Below are positions 53,535 to 64,000 of a stretch of DNA of 64,000 nt, one piece after another. Source of the DNA: Ceratothoa steindachneri (lineage: Eukaryota; Arthropoda; Malacostraca; Isopoda; Cymothoidae); the NCBI GenBank assembly GCA_963969495.1, contig OZ018328.1, positions 8,493,468 to 8,557,467 on the forward strand. Reading direction: 5' to 3'. The notes under the pieces are model-generated. The model searched no databases and was not told where the DNA came from. It saw only the letters and a program-made list of their open reading frames with translations. The position numbers and the translations under genes are program-made. Every line of letters begins with the position of its first letter. Position 1 is the first letter of the stretch.

Positions 53535-54714
53535 GTAAGAGAGAGGTTTCCCTATAAACGGCCACCCAGTGTCCTTTACATGTATCCAGGCTGGAAGCCA
53601 TTTAGTTATTTTCAGTCAAGCAATCAATTCTTCTAATAACTGTCCTTATCTGCATTAAATCAATTCCCATGTCCTGAATCATTTTCTCACGAATCCTATG
53701 CTAAGAATCATAAATTCACAACGGCAACACTTTAGATTTTCAACTTTTAGTCAAAGGACCCCCCCTTCCTTCATTATCCTTCTTTGAATTTACCATAGAA
53801 CCCCTAAGACCGAATTCGGATCTCATAGGTGTCCTTTCTGTGTTCTAGAGTAGGAAATTGAATATTTCATTTGTATAAAATTCTGCTAAAGGCGATTGAA
53901 TGTTTCGCGTTTGCTGACGTCAACGAGGAATCATCAGAGGTACAATCGACCGATTCTGTTTTCAATTTCCCTAAAACTATCGCCGTCTCTGAATTTTACG
54001 AACTGACGAGGGAAATATTGATGTGATTTTCAAGTCTGCTTTATTATGCAGGGAGAAGAAGAGAAAAAGGGGCATCGGTTAAATAAGTAAAGGGATAAGG
54101 GATAGGGCGCTGAGCCGCGTTCCTAAATTCCTTTTTTCGAGAAGAAAAAAAAAACATCAAAAAGCGAAGGAAAATAGAGCTACGGTTAAACGATTAAACA
54201 AATGAAAGAAGGAGATTTTCGATTAACCTTCCAAGAACTTTGACCGGCAAAACCAGAGGTCGGAGGCAGAAGCACCGAGAGATTGAATACGAAGCTCTGA
54301 TTTTCTTGGCTGAAAATACGAAGCTCTGGATTTATTGTCTGAAAATACGAACATTAAATGTAGGTCTACGAGTTTTAGTCAAATTGCTATCTATGCATCT
54401 GTGGTGAGCGGTTACAATATAACAATGGTTAGTTCTCTTCATTTCATCTGAAATGTCACTTGATCCTTCTCATGAAGGCCAATGAATTCCGCAATTGCAG
54501 CAGGCTATCAATTGTAACATGTGTTTATACTCACGAATGTGAGAGGCTTTGTGCATTGCTACAGAAAAAGTGAAGGTTAAAATAAGCCAATGAAAAGAGT
54601 TCGCAGGTTTGGGAAAGGAAAAGAGCAGTTAAGGAAGAAGAACTCTTTTAAGCAAGTATATGATGCTTGAACATAGTGCAGTTGACAAGAAAATTATGCA
54701 TCTAGAGTGACCTG
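53535..54714. other. Non-coding stretch
   Basis: Ordinary sequence. A duplicated aatacgaagctctg motif occurs near 54,287-54,350. Confidence 0.45.
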
Positions 54715-55000
54715 GCGCTAAGTCTAGGCAGAAATAGAACGTTCAGACAAGATGTGGACCTAAGAAACCAAAAATGCCATACCAAGCCAAAGATAAGATG
54801 TATATGTAAGGATAAGATACAATAGGACGCTCAGGCAAAGCGAGGGTATTTAAATCGCGTAGGAAGAGATAGGACGTTTAGGGAATGGCATATGATGATT
54901 ATAGAAATATAGGATGTTTTGTAAAGGATATTAATCTTAGAGGAAAACAAGTCAATCGGGAAAGGAGAAAGAGATAGGCCGATTAAGGAAAGAAAACCTG
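54715..55000 (+). repeat. Very degenerate ~50-bp repeat
   Basis: Loose recurrence of gaRataggacgttcaggNaaagg-type blocks, four to six units. The decay makes boundaries uncertain. Confidence 0.5.
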
Positions 55001-55114
55001 CTTAGAGACCCTTGAACTTTGCAATGAAGATGGGGGAACACAAGGGGAAGGAAAAGACACGTTGGTAATGACACGATCCTCAGGTAATACTACGACCATT
55101 GCACACAATGGGGC

Positions 55115-55385
55115 AGGTCAGACTTAATGAAGAGAGACACTTACTCCTCCAACTGACTTAATGAAAAGAGACTTTTGCTTACTCCCCCTAATGAAAAGAG
55201 ACAGTTGTTCCGAAACTTAACTTAATGAAAGGAGACACTTGTTCACCCAAATTAACTTAATAAAGAGACCCACGCTCAACGCTTACTCATCTTAGCCAAA
55301 TAATGAGAGACACTTGCTCACTTGAAGAGAGAAACTTGCTCACTCAACTACCTTAATAAAGAGAGACACTTGTTCACTCACCAGT
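55115..55385 (+). repeat. Degenerate ~36-bp minisatellite
   Basis: About seven units related to taatgaaaagagacacttgc followed by tcactcaacttaac. Confidence 0.8.
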
Positions 55386-56445
55386 TAACGGAATTGAGCT
55401 AGGAAAAGACATTCCGGATGAATAGAATGTTCTCAGAGAACTCTGCCTGTAATTTGTTTGAGCGTGTGTTCTCTCATCACAATATAGACAGGAGATTTTC
55501 TGAAGTATATTCTACTGCATGAGCTCTACTTAAAAAAAATCCGTCCTGAACTATCAAAACTATTGCTTGTCAACTTTGAATTCAAATATGTTAATAAAAG
55601 TTACTGCTACAAACTTGGAAAAATTACCATTACGATGTTGAATAAGTTTTTTAATTATAATTCAACTATGAATTACGAGTTTATCCTAAAGTGATAAAGT
55701 TGAGTTGGAAATATTTTAGTATCCAAATATCTTTTTTGGTCTCTTTTCTGATTCGACTCATTTTTCTTTTTTGTTTTGGTGTCTTTTCGGATTCTACTTA
55801 TTTTTTTTATATTTAAGATGGGTTTAAAAGAAAATGATCATACATCATCCAAATTTATCGGAAGCTCAGCAAATGCGTTGTTTACTAATTCTAAAAGAAT
55901 ATCTTGATCACAATTTGAATTGGCAGTATCAAACTTCGTCCCTAAATTAGTCGATCTAACTCAACCAAAACTTCAGAAAAGATTGACATTGTTTATGGAC
56001 TTGTTCTAAATCAGGAAAATAAACGACGTGTAAGTAAAAGTTAAGGTAAAATTGCAAATATGATTCATATTTAGCGGTATTCAGTTAAATGAATAAAAAA
56101 GAACGATATGCATGTACAAACGTACAAGAATTATAAAATCACGACGGTCGATGATTACTCATAGAGAAAGTGAAAAAGGTAAGATAAGAAAGACCTTGGA
56201 TAAATTTTAAGAGTTAAAAAACAATAGAATTAGCACGTTAATACTATGGTTTTATTACGAGTTCTTTAATAATTAAATAGGTAATCGTTCAATTTATTTT
56301 TAAATATGTTTTTTACCGTTGAAAGAGAGTTCCGATTTGACACGATTTTTTTAGGTGAAAACGTTCTCCACGATATTCATTTGATAACGCTTCAATTTCA
56401 TTTTATGATTAATTGAGCATTTTTTCCAATTTATTATGAAAGCGA
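55386..56445. other. AT-rich non-coding stretch
   Basis: No recognisable gene or element. Confidence 0.5.
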
Positions 56446-56449
56446 GTAA

Positions 56450-57840
56450 ATATTTAGATTTTCGCAACCATTCAGAACCTTGAAGACTTCTATTAATTGA
56501 CCGAGAAGGCGCCTATCATCAAGCGAAACACTTTCAATCCTTTGGGCCTGTTTCTTCGCTCTGGACTGAGCTTTGTCGCCCACTTCCATACTCTCTCCAA
56601 TGTGGCGATAGCCTTATTTAGATAAAGAGCCCAGAAATGAGCTTTATATTCTAGCTGCTACCACGAATAGTTTGAACAATAGAACTACTATTTCCTTACT
56701 CTTACATTCGAATTTTCTCGTTAGAAAACTGCCTGCTCTATTTGGGCGCAGTTTTTCAAACATTTGAATTCGCTTGAATTTAATACACCAAGATCTCGTT
56801 GTTCTAACAATTTATAATCGATGACCGCGTAACGTATAGTCAAAGTTTCTATTTCGAGAGATGAGTCATGTTCCGTTATATGACCTAGTTTAGCATTGTT
56901 ATGAACTTGAATCCTGAATCTAATTCGTCTATAAAGGTAATGAATAATACAGTACTTCATTTATCCTTAATCTTTATTTACTCTCTGTAAGCTAGTTCTT
57001 GATACATTGCAATTGGCTACCTCTTAACCCATGCGGTCCAAGCTTTTATAAATCTCTCTTATGTGTTACCGAATCGAATGCCTTTTAAAATCAATCTAAA
57101 TTATGTCTACGGCTTCATGACCATCATGTTTTCCGTCATATTTCGAAAAGATTCTAACAAATTCGTTGAACAAGAACGTCAAATTCTGTATACGTGTTGG
57201 TTAGCTTTAAATAAATTATGTTTATTTGGGTGATCCGAGATTTTCTCTCTCATAATTGAGTCCAAAAGTTTATCATCATCCGACGGTAAGCTAATAGGCC
57301 TGTCTTCTCTTAGACCAATCTTTTCTCCATTTTTAAAAATTCGTGTAATATTTTCTAACTTGAAGTCTTCCGGATCAATACCGTCTTCTAAAGATTTGTC
57401 AAAAGTTTAGGTGAATGGCGCTATTTATGATCCCATTTCTTAGCTCCTTAATGTCTCTTGGATAAATATTTCTGGCACCGGAGATTTCTTACTTTTTAAT
57501 TTGTCTATAAAATCTGGGAGTTTGATCTGTGACCACTTAAGATTAGTAATTATGTTTTCTTAATGGAATTACATCTGGATAAACAGGAATGTGACTTATG
57601 TCTTCCGGGTAAACGCTTCAGAAACTTCCAATTTAAGAGTTGTGCAATACCTTTTGTAACGATAATCAGGTTTCCCTCGTCATTTTTTACTGGATCTATG
57701 TAATCTTAAATAGCGTTTATATCATTTATATACGTGTAGAAATTTAGGTGTTTTTATTTATGTTTTAGAAAAATAAATTTCGTAATACTTTTTTGCTTTT
57801 TTTTTACTTCCCTTTTACTCGAGGCCAATAATTAATGAAC
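56450..57840 (-). pseudogene. CR1-like reverse transcriptase remnant, old
   Basis: Minus-strand pieces in order: a linker with DPVKNDEGNLI near 57,700-57,665, then FDKSLEDGIDPEDFKLENIT near 57,405-57,345 and RIFKNGEKIGL, RPISLPSDDDKLLDSIM near 57,300-57,250, a degraded LDFxxAFD region (IDFKRHSIR) near 57,100-57,075, a lost YADD region, QRDLGVLNSSEF near 56,800-56,765, and RRLLGQLIEVFKVLNGCENL near 56,505-56,450. The order is that of a CR1/L2-group polymerase, as in the better copy at 24.2-26.5 kb, but the AT content and the number of stops show that this copy is much older. Confidence 0.78.
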
Positions 57841-58559
57841 ACAATTTTAGCGGATGAAATTTTGGCTATTTTTTATTAATTGATAATGGCGATATTATTG
57901 AACACTAGAGAGCAACGATTTCGAAACAGGGTGCTTCCAATGTTTAGAGATAGGGAGTGGCCATTCTAATTTTATCCACCTCAGTGAGAAGAAACTGAAT
58001 GGGTAAGTGACAAAAGCTCTTCAGGAAATTACGATCAGAGAAATCAGCAGAAAATATTGGATTTTTTGATAAAGTTAATGATGGGTGAACTCCTAGAAAT
58101 ACAATAATTCTTGTGTGGTAGCAAAAATAAAATAAGAGTTATTTAGCTGCTTCGATACTTGAGCGAGAGAACTCGCTATTCTGAATCTGTACTTGGTCTC
58201 TTTGGTTCAAACATTAAGCTTCTAATTTTTATTAGCTGTAGTGTTAAAATCGTTGCTAAATACTTTGGTGATGTTATTTTTTCTCAAATATACGCGAGTT
58301 ATTTCTTCTTAGAAACTCTTCCACATCAGGTAGCAGGCCTTTTCGACAACTACCACCCAGAGTAATACTACACAATGGTGCACAAGCCCATCCTACACTT
58401 TCCATATAGGGATTGCTGTTGTTAATTTCAGTCTCATAACTGCTGAACTACTTGGCTAGTCCCTCTATCTCCATGTCAGAAGCACTACTCAACATGGCTA
58501 CTGTTAGTAATTTTCTTACATAGCCTCTCCTAACTTTTCTTCTCTCACAAAACAAAACG
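57841..58559. other. Non-coding stretch between two LINE relics
   Basis: A 68-codon plus frame at 58,159-58,365 has no recognisable product. Possibly the 5' region of the next LINE. Confidence 0.4.
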
Positions 58560-61300
58560 GAAAAATAAAGTCTTTTCGAACTATGTTGCCTGGATCCCGA
58601 CGTTCAGGGTTGCTAAGAATATCCGATTTTCCGATTAAATCTACTGCGAATGAAAGAAAGGGTTCAATCAGTAGTTGTTACGGCCCCTCTTATGTTTATT
58701 CTATCTCTGTGAGTACCACTCTTTACTCAATACACTTCACCAAGATTCGTGGTCTCTCAAGTAACCTCTCCTCAATTGAACGACGCATTTCTATTAATTA
58801 TACTAACATCCTTACCCTCTCTGATACTCCGATTTTAAAGTTCACTTCTACTACTGCCTTCCTCATATCTAATTAAAATGTCTATTCATTTTTAACCCTC
58901 TATGACCCAAGTTATTTTTTAGAAATAACCGCTATTGGGCAACTGGTATAAAGGCGTTTGAATGAAATATTTCACAAATTATTGTTCAGATAAAGTTTCT
59001 TAGCCACATATTTACTATCTAATTTCATGCAGCTATTGAACGAAACATTGTGAATAAAGTAATTAAGCTCTATGAAATTTATAGTCGCTGAGGAACGCCA
59101 ATGGATCATAGAGGGTTAAGATTCATAGGGAGTGTTTGTGCTTATTCCCGTATTAAGGCACCTGTTGGGCGACTAATCAATATTAAATCTTCAAACTTTG
59201 ATGTTTTGTGGACCACGAACTGTCTATCAGCATGCACACTTATCCTCTGTTTTGCAAACAGATCTCAAGATTCTACCAACTTTGCATCCTTCTTTAACTC
59301 TCTAAACCTCTGCCATGATGAGGATGTGACATCCTACCTCTCACAAGCCAAGGCTATCTATCTACCTTGGAGATTTCACCTTCCCTCTTCATAGACACAG
59401 GAGAAATCTAAACCTTTATATTCTTGATTCTAAATTATTTAGAGCAAAATATCACCTTGCTTTATCATATACCTAACTATTATGACCACGCTTCATATAT
59501 CCCGGATTTATTTTTCATATCCAATCCAAAGGGATTTGATTATATAATCTCAGAACCAATTGGCTCTTCTGGTCACACCATTCTCATAAATTATTTATCG
59601 CTAGACCATCTTCCCTTCCATCAGGCGCTTCCGGGCGTACCTCCTGCCACATGAAAGGAACTGACTGGAAGAACTTGCGGGACTTCTGCATTGAGAGAAT
59701 CATGTTTCTCATCTGGTAATGCTTCACCCTCCGGTCAAACTCATAAGACATCTCTTCCTGACATCAATAGAAGCATTTATTTCTTAGTCTTCCAAGACCT
59801 TATCGTCATTAATCTCGTGGTTCAACCTTCTCTGTTCTAAACCCATTCAGAATAGAGACCAGGCATTTCGGGCTTGAAAATCTCTTCTTCATGGATAAGG
59901 AACTTATCCGTGAAACAAAGCGTTCGTTTAATCAATTAAATGTGACAGGCTCTCCTTGTTACCCAGTAAACAATCTTTCTAGTCTTTAGCTAGGAGTATC
60001 TCTAACAACTTCTTTCGTTCTAGCTTTCCTAAACAATTTCGTACTGATGGTATCAATCTGGTTTCTCTTGTTGATAATCAACTGGCTTTGGTTCCCGTTA
60101 CTCGACTAATTCCAATCTAGATGATTATAGCAATCCTGCTCCCTCAGAGGCCATTCTTTTCAACCCTATGCCTCTTCTTGTATTCTCTTGCGGACTGTCC
60201 GTAAGCGCTTCTCTCTTTTCACACAAGCATTGCTTATGGTCCAAATGGCATTAATTCTCGAATGTTAAAATTGTGTGGCTCTAAACTCGCACTTGTGCTT
60301 ACTCATCTATTACGCTTTTGCATTAAAAACAAACCTTTATCTTCCTTTGTAAACAGGTTTTTATACATTCAATCCCTAAAAATCCAGCGATTAGACCCTT
60401 CTAACTATTCTCTTGTTGCTCTAACATCCTCTATTGCGAAATTTCTTGAGTTCCTTCTCATATTTCATTTAATTAAACACATTGGTAATTATGGTATCCT
60501 CATTAATCACAAGTGTGGAATTCTTAAAGCTTTATCGAATGGAAAAATATATTTTTTTTATCTCAAAACTGCTTGTGCAATATTTTTGAAGAATTTTGGG
60601 CAGTCTATGTACTAGCCATAGACATTTCCAAGTCCTTTGGCAGGGTGTGGCTTCGTAGTCTCATCTCAAAGCTCCCCTTTTTTGGTTTACTTTCTTCACT
60701 ATGCTCATTGGTTTCTAGCGTTCTCCCTGACCATTCCATATCCACTGTTGTTGATAGATATACCTACCCTATTTACACGCGCATCATTGATCTCTCTCAA
60801 ACTTATTGCTTTTCTCCACACTATACTTTTTGATTTTCTATCTTTCCTCTACTTGACAAATAACTAAATGCACTCATACGGAATCATTCAGCGCTCCATT
60901 CATTAGCATATTTCAATTCTGCTTCCTCATCTTTAACTCCTGATGCCTCTCGTTTCGTTCTAAGTACTGCGATTAACCTGGACTTTGACATTATTTTCCA
61001 CTGGAGCCGACAAATACTTATTGATTTTAATAACTCTAAGGACCAATTTTAGCTATCTCACTAACATAGACTTCTAATAACCCATACGTTACCTTTGATG
61101 GTTCGGCAATTAAATCTGTTGACTCAATTAACTTTCTCTGCGTGTTACTGTGACGTCCAATCTATCTTTCAAACTCCACATCTCACGAATACCTAAATAT
61201 GCCTAAAAAAAACTGGGTGTCAAGTTCAGATGACAAAAGTTCTTTTCTGTTTAACTTGATTCGAAATATACAAATGACTGTTTCGTCTCTGACTGGAGTA
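58560..61300 (+). pseudogene. BS-like LINE remnant: endonuclease and reverse transcriptase
   Basis: On the plus strand, in shifting frames: HFTKIRGLSSNLSSIERR near 58,735-58,790 (start of the endonuclease), then SPNSxDxxxFF-like and NPSAYSV-like endonuclease pieces to about 59,600; GLNxRKAxGPDG-region traces near 60,180-60,250; DPSNYSLVALTSSIAKFLE near 60,388-60,445, AIDISKSFGRVW near 60,615-60,650 and LPFFGLLSSLCSLVSSVLPD near 60,676-60,735 in the polymerase palm. YADD has been lost near 60,880. FNSASSSLTPDASRF near 60,910-60,960 and LIDFNNSK near 61,015-61,040 follow the catalytic site. This LINE type, often labelled transposon BS-like, is common in arthropod genomes. Too broken to act. Confidence 0.8.
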
Positions 61301-63821
61301 GTTCTCTTACATTTTGGCCTGGTTCTATCTCGGTACAATTAAGTGATCAAGCTAAATACAAGATTTCCTAACTTAAGAACTATGAAATTTATTTTCCCCG
61401 GGATAAAACTTTCAATTTTATCGAGGTTTCAACTATTCTACCCTATTTTAGCGGACATAAATTGTCATACAAAAAAAACAATTAAATTGGTATAAACGGA
61501 TTATCTTAAAAATTAGATGACTATAATAACTGCGTTTTATGCAGCGGAAACACGAGGGTTGTACGCACACTTCGAGGTACGCCTTTGTATCGGAGAAAAC
61601 AGATGAAACGAGAGTTGTTCAGAGTCTGAATGCAAAGCGAAACAAGAATTCGAGAGAGGTTTTGAGGTGCATTTATCTAAGATGGTTTTTACTTCTTAGT
61701 GAAGACAAACTGATTTACGTTGGATCCGAACAACAGTATGACAGCCACCACGAAGGCGATCTGAAAAGGGGCTCCATTCTGATGTGGCTTAACTTCATTG
61801 TAATCTGATGTGGTCTTTCCATTCGGCTGAATCCTAGCTTGATTTTTAATAAAAACCGACTTAATAATTCTAAGTGGGTGACTTTACTAAAGAGTCAATT
61901 GTGAGTTATAGGAAAAGGGGCCAAAGTATAATGTAAATATAAGGAGAAATATTTGAGATATAATTTTTGAGAAGTAAAACTGGCTGAAAGAATGAGTGAT
62001 ATTCTAAAGAATATAGGTAAAAAAAGAAAGAAAAGAAAAAGTAATAAAAGTTGAGGATAGCAAAATTTGCTAACACAAGGCACTCTACTGCAGAGGAGAC
62101 GGGATGTACTACAAACTACCATCATATGCATTCATAGTTAAGCTCAACAACAGCTTTGCGCGAATAGATATTAACAGAGTGGAAAAGTTTGTAAAATGAG
62201 ATGTGCAAAGAAAGTAGTATATGTAGAAAGAAAAAAATATGAATAAGACGATGGATAGATGCAAATCTTCTTGCCGGCAGTGGGGCCAGGAAGGAATGCA
62301 TCTGCCGGCGTTGGGGATGGGAGGGAAAAAATTACGATAGAATACATGAAATAAAGAACACAAAGATCAGGCCTATAGGGGAGAAATATTAGAGGGGTAA
62401 GGTAATAAGATAGAAACCACCAAAGGCAGCGCCTAATCTCACGTTCGTCGGTATTTAGGCCAAAGACGAACAGAATTTGGATTCAATTTTGGTATTTTGG
62501 GAGTTTAATCAAAGGAAAACAAACGCTTATAAAATATATTTGCAATGGAGCGTTGGGTGGTGTATATTTCCGCATTGATTATGCACTGTATAAATTTAGC
62601 TGTGTTGATAATAACGAAAGAAAAAGAGAACCAAAGCCCTCTTTTCCTTCAGAAATCCTGATAACGAAGCAAATTAAAAATTGTGAAAATTGAACTCTAA
62701 CAAAATGACGCTGACTGAATACGTGATGAAATCACATCGTTGAAATTTGCGATCAGGAATGAAGAAAAGACCCCTGTGTATGATGAGTACACATCAAACA
62801 TGTACATGAACAGAGAGTATCCCGGCTAGAGTGGTAAAAGTAATGTGAAATAGAAGAGAGACATACTAGTGTAATCAGCATGATGAGGTAGTTTTGAGCA
62901 CTCCTGATCGAGCAGGCACTTGGCCATGACCATCAAGTCACACCATACGACTGTGTGGTCCCCACGGACTGTATGGCACATTCTGTTTAAGTGTCATAGA
63001 GTAAGGGGACGTTTGCGGGCATTACCTGATTCTCTACTGCTTGTCCCTTGTATTAAGCATAGGTTTGTGTACCCCTGATTGCGGTGTTATTGATTTTCTA
63101 AAGAAGGTCGGCCTACTTACTCCATTGTATATAGTTGTTGTGTTGGCTGCTTCTCAGGTGCCGGACGAAGCCTGGACTCTCTCTGGCTCCTGGCCATACC
63201 TCTGTAGTTTCTTTGTTTTTGTCTTTATTTTTTGTTACTAGGTGTGTTGTTTGCTGCATTTAAAAAAATAAGATGAAATACAATTTCAACGACAATGACC
63301 TTGCAAGGAGTTGCTAGGTGGGTGGATTTAGAGCAAAGAATCTTCATTCACTCTTCTTTTTCTTGCGTCTGTCTTCTCATTCCTTCTCCGCTCAGGGAAA
63401 CGACACCGTTGGTCACATCATATCTCGTCTTGATAGATTATTTGTGGATTATTGGAAAGGGTATTAAAACAACAGCTTTTATTCCCTTAGGCAAAAATTC
63501 TCTTTCCCGTGAGGTTAGGAAGGTTTAATTCCAAAGCTCCGTTGTAAATAACAAAAAAAATTCTATAGCTTTGAAATTTAGATTTCTCTTGATTTTGAAG
63601 GATAGAATATGTCATCATATCTAAGTAAAACTAAATTTAGATGATACTAAACAATGGTTTGGAGTATTACCTTAATTTTTGAGTCTTGTATTATGGGCTC
63701 ATTAAAGTAATTGGTTAAAGACTTGTTTTCCTAAGACTTGTCTTTAAAAAATTGGTTTTTGAATATAAAGAAGTCTTATTTTTTTACACATTTTTATTCT
63801 AATTTTATATTTATCACTCAG
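61301..63821. other. Unassigned stretch
   Basis: Contains an 89-codon plus frame (61,539-61,808; EKTDETRVVQSLNAKRNKNS) whose GC and composition look more coding-like than the flanks, a hydrophobic minus frame at 61,895-62,131, and plus frames at 63,041-63,241 and 63,295-63,528 without recognisable domains. gccggcRNtgggg is repeated near 62,272 and 62,302. The last 30 bases form a T-rich tract ending atcactcag. Confidence 0.35.
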
Positions 63822-63948
63822 TTTCTTTGAACCCAATGACTTCTCAATCGAGATTCAATTCTCAAAGAGTTTGGTCTATTCTCGGTAATGTTTCTGGCAT
63901 TTTTCGAATAACTGCTTTGCGTCGCTCCAAATTACAGGGTGAACCTTG
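63822..63948 (+). CDS. Candidate coding exon near the right edge (41 codons)
   Basis: A T-rich tract ending atttatcactcag precedes 63,822 and a strong gtaagt donor follows 63,948. Entered in phase 1 the exon reads SLNPMTSQSRFNSQRVWS, ILGNVSGIFRITALRRS and KLQGEP and leaves two bases (TG) for the next codon, in phase 2. The other two frames hit stops. It could follow an exon that ends in phase 1 such as 42,471-42,537, or an unseen exon. The product is basic and unrecognised. Confidence 0.48.
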
Positions 63949-64000
63949 GTAAGTATGTGATTGTTAGTGGTTTTAAACCATTTACACAAATAAGAAAATA

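Overview
This window looks like interior sequence of a large, AT-rich, repeat-choked animal genome. The best guess is an arthropod, and within arthropods a crustacean. The sequence shows long (TA)n, (GA)n and (GT)n tracts, at least eight unrelated degenerate minisatellites, five or more Tc1/mariner-type transposons, three hAT-type elements and four non-LTR retrotransposons (a jockey-like LINE with RNase H, two CR1-like copies and a BS-like LINE). There is no operon-like layout, no rRNA or tRNA that I can recognise, and no intact long reading frame. The arthropod/crustacean call is inference from this repeat mix; no recognised host gene confirms it.

Layout. 0-5 kb: a decayed Tc1/mariner transposase, one copy of a dispersed repeat (Rep-B), one copy of a second family (Rep-A), and an internally deleted mariner with clear terminal inverted repeats. 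5-15 kb: two minisatellites, a palindromic MITE, GA-rich sequence, a second Rep-A copy, a candidate coding exon at 11,977-12,135, and a hAT-type element (14,227-15,218) whose core is an array of about eleven 53-bp units. 15-23 kb: a minus-strand jockey-like LINE (endonuclease, reverse transcriptase and RNase H all visible) apparently split by a plus-strand hAT/ZBED-type transposase. 23-27 kb: simple sequence into which a minus-strand CR1-like LINE has inserted. 27-38 kb: minisatellite, two more Rep-A copies, Tc1/mariner relics in several orientations and a long-TIR MITE in a (TA)n tract. 38-54 kb: several short splice-bounded candidate exons on the plus strand among minisatellites, a Rep-A copy, a Tc1, a mariner, Rep-B copy 2 and a perfect hAT MITE inside a 28-bp array. 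54-64 kb: two more minisatellites, a second CR1-like relic, a BS-like LINE relic and one more candidate exon at the right edge.

How it fits together. All credible splice-bounded open segments (11,977-12,135; 38,033-38,119; 41,190-41,243; 42,471-42,537; 47,097-47,197; 53,410-53,534; 63,822-63,948) are on the plus strand. The pair 42,471-42,537 and 47,097-47,197 joins in frame (67 + 101 nt = 56 codons). My reading is that the window may lie mostly in long introns of one plus-strand host gene, with transposons and tandem repeats filling the introns. I do not recognise the protein, and the exon chain needs RNA evidence. I did not find a defence system, gene cluster or other clearly new functional system. 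The most unusual material is the set of non-autonomous elements that carry tandem arrays inside terminal inverted repeats (Rep-A and the 14.2-15.2 kb element).
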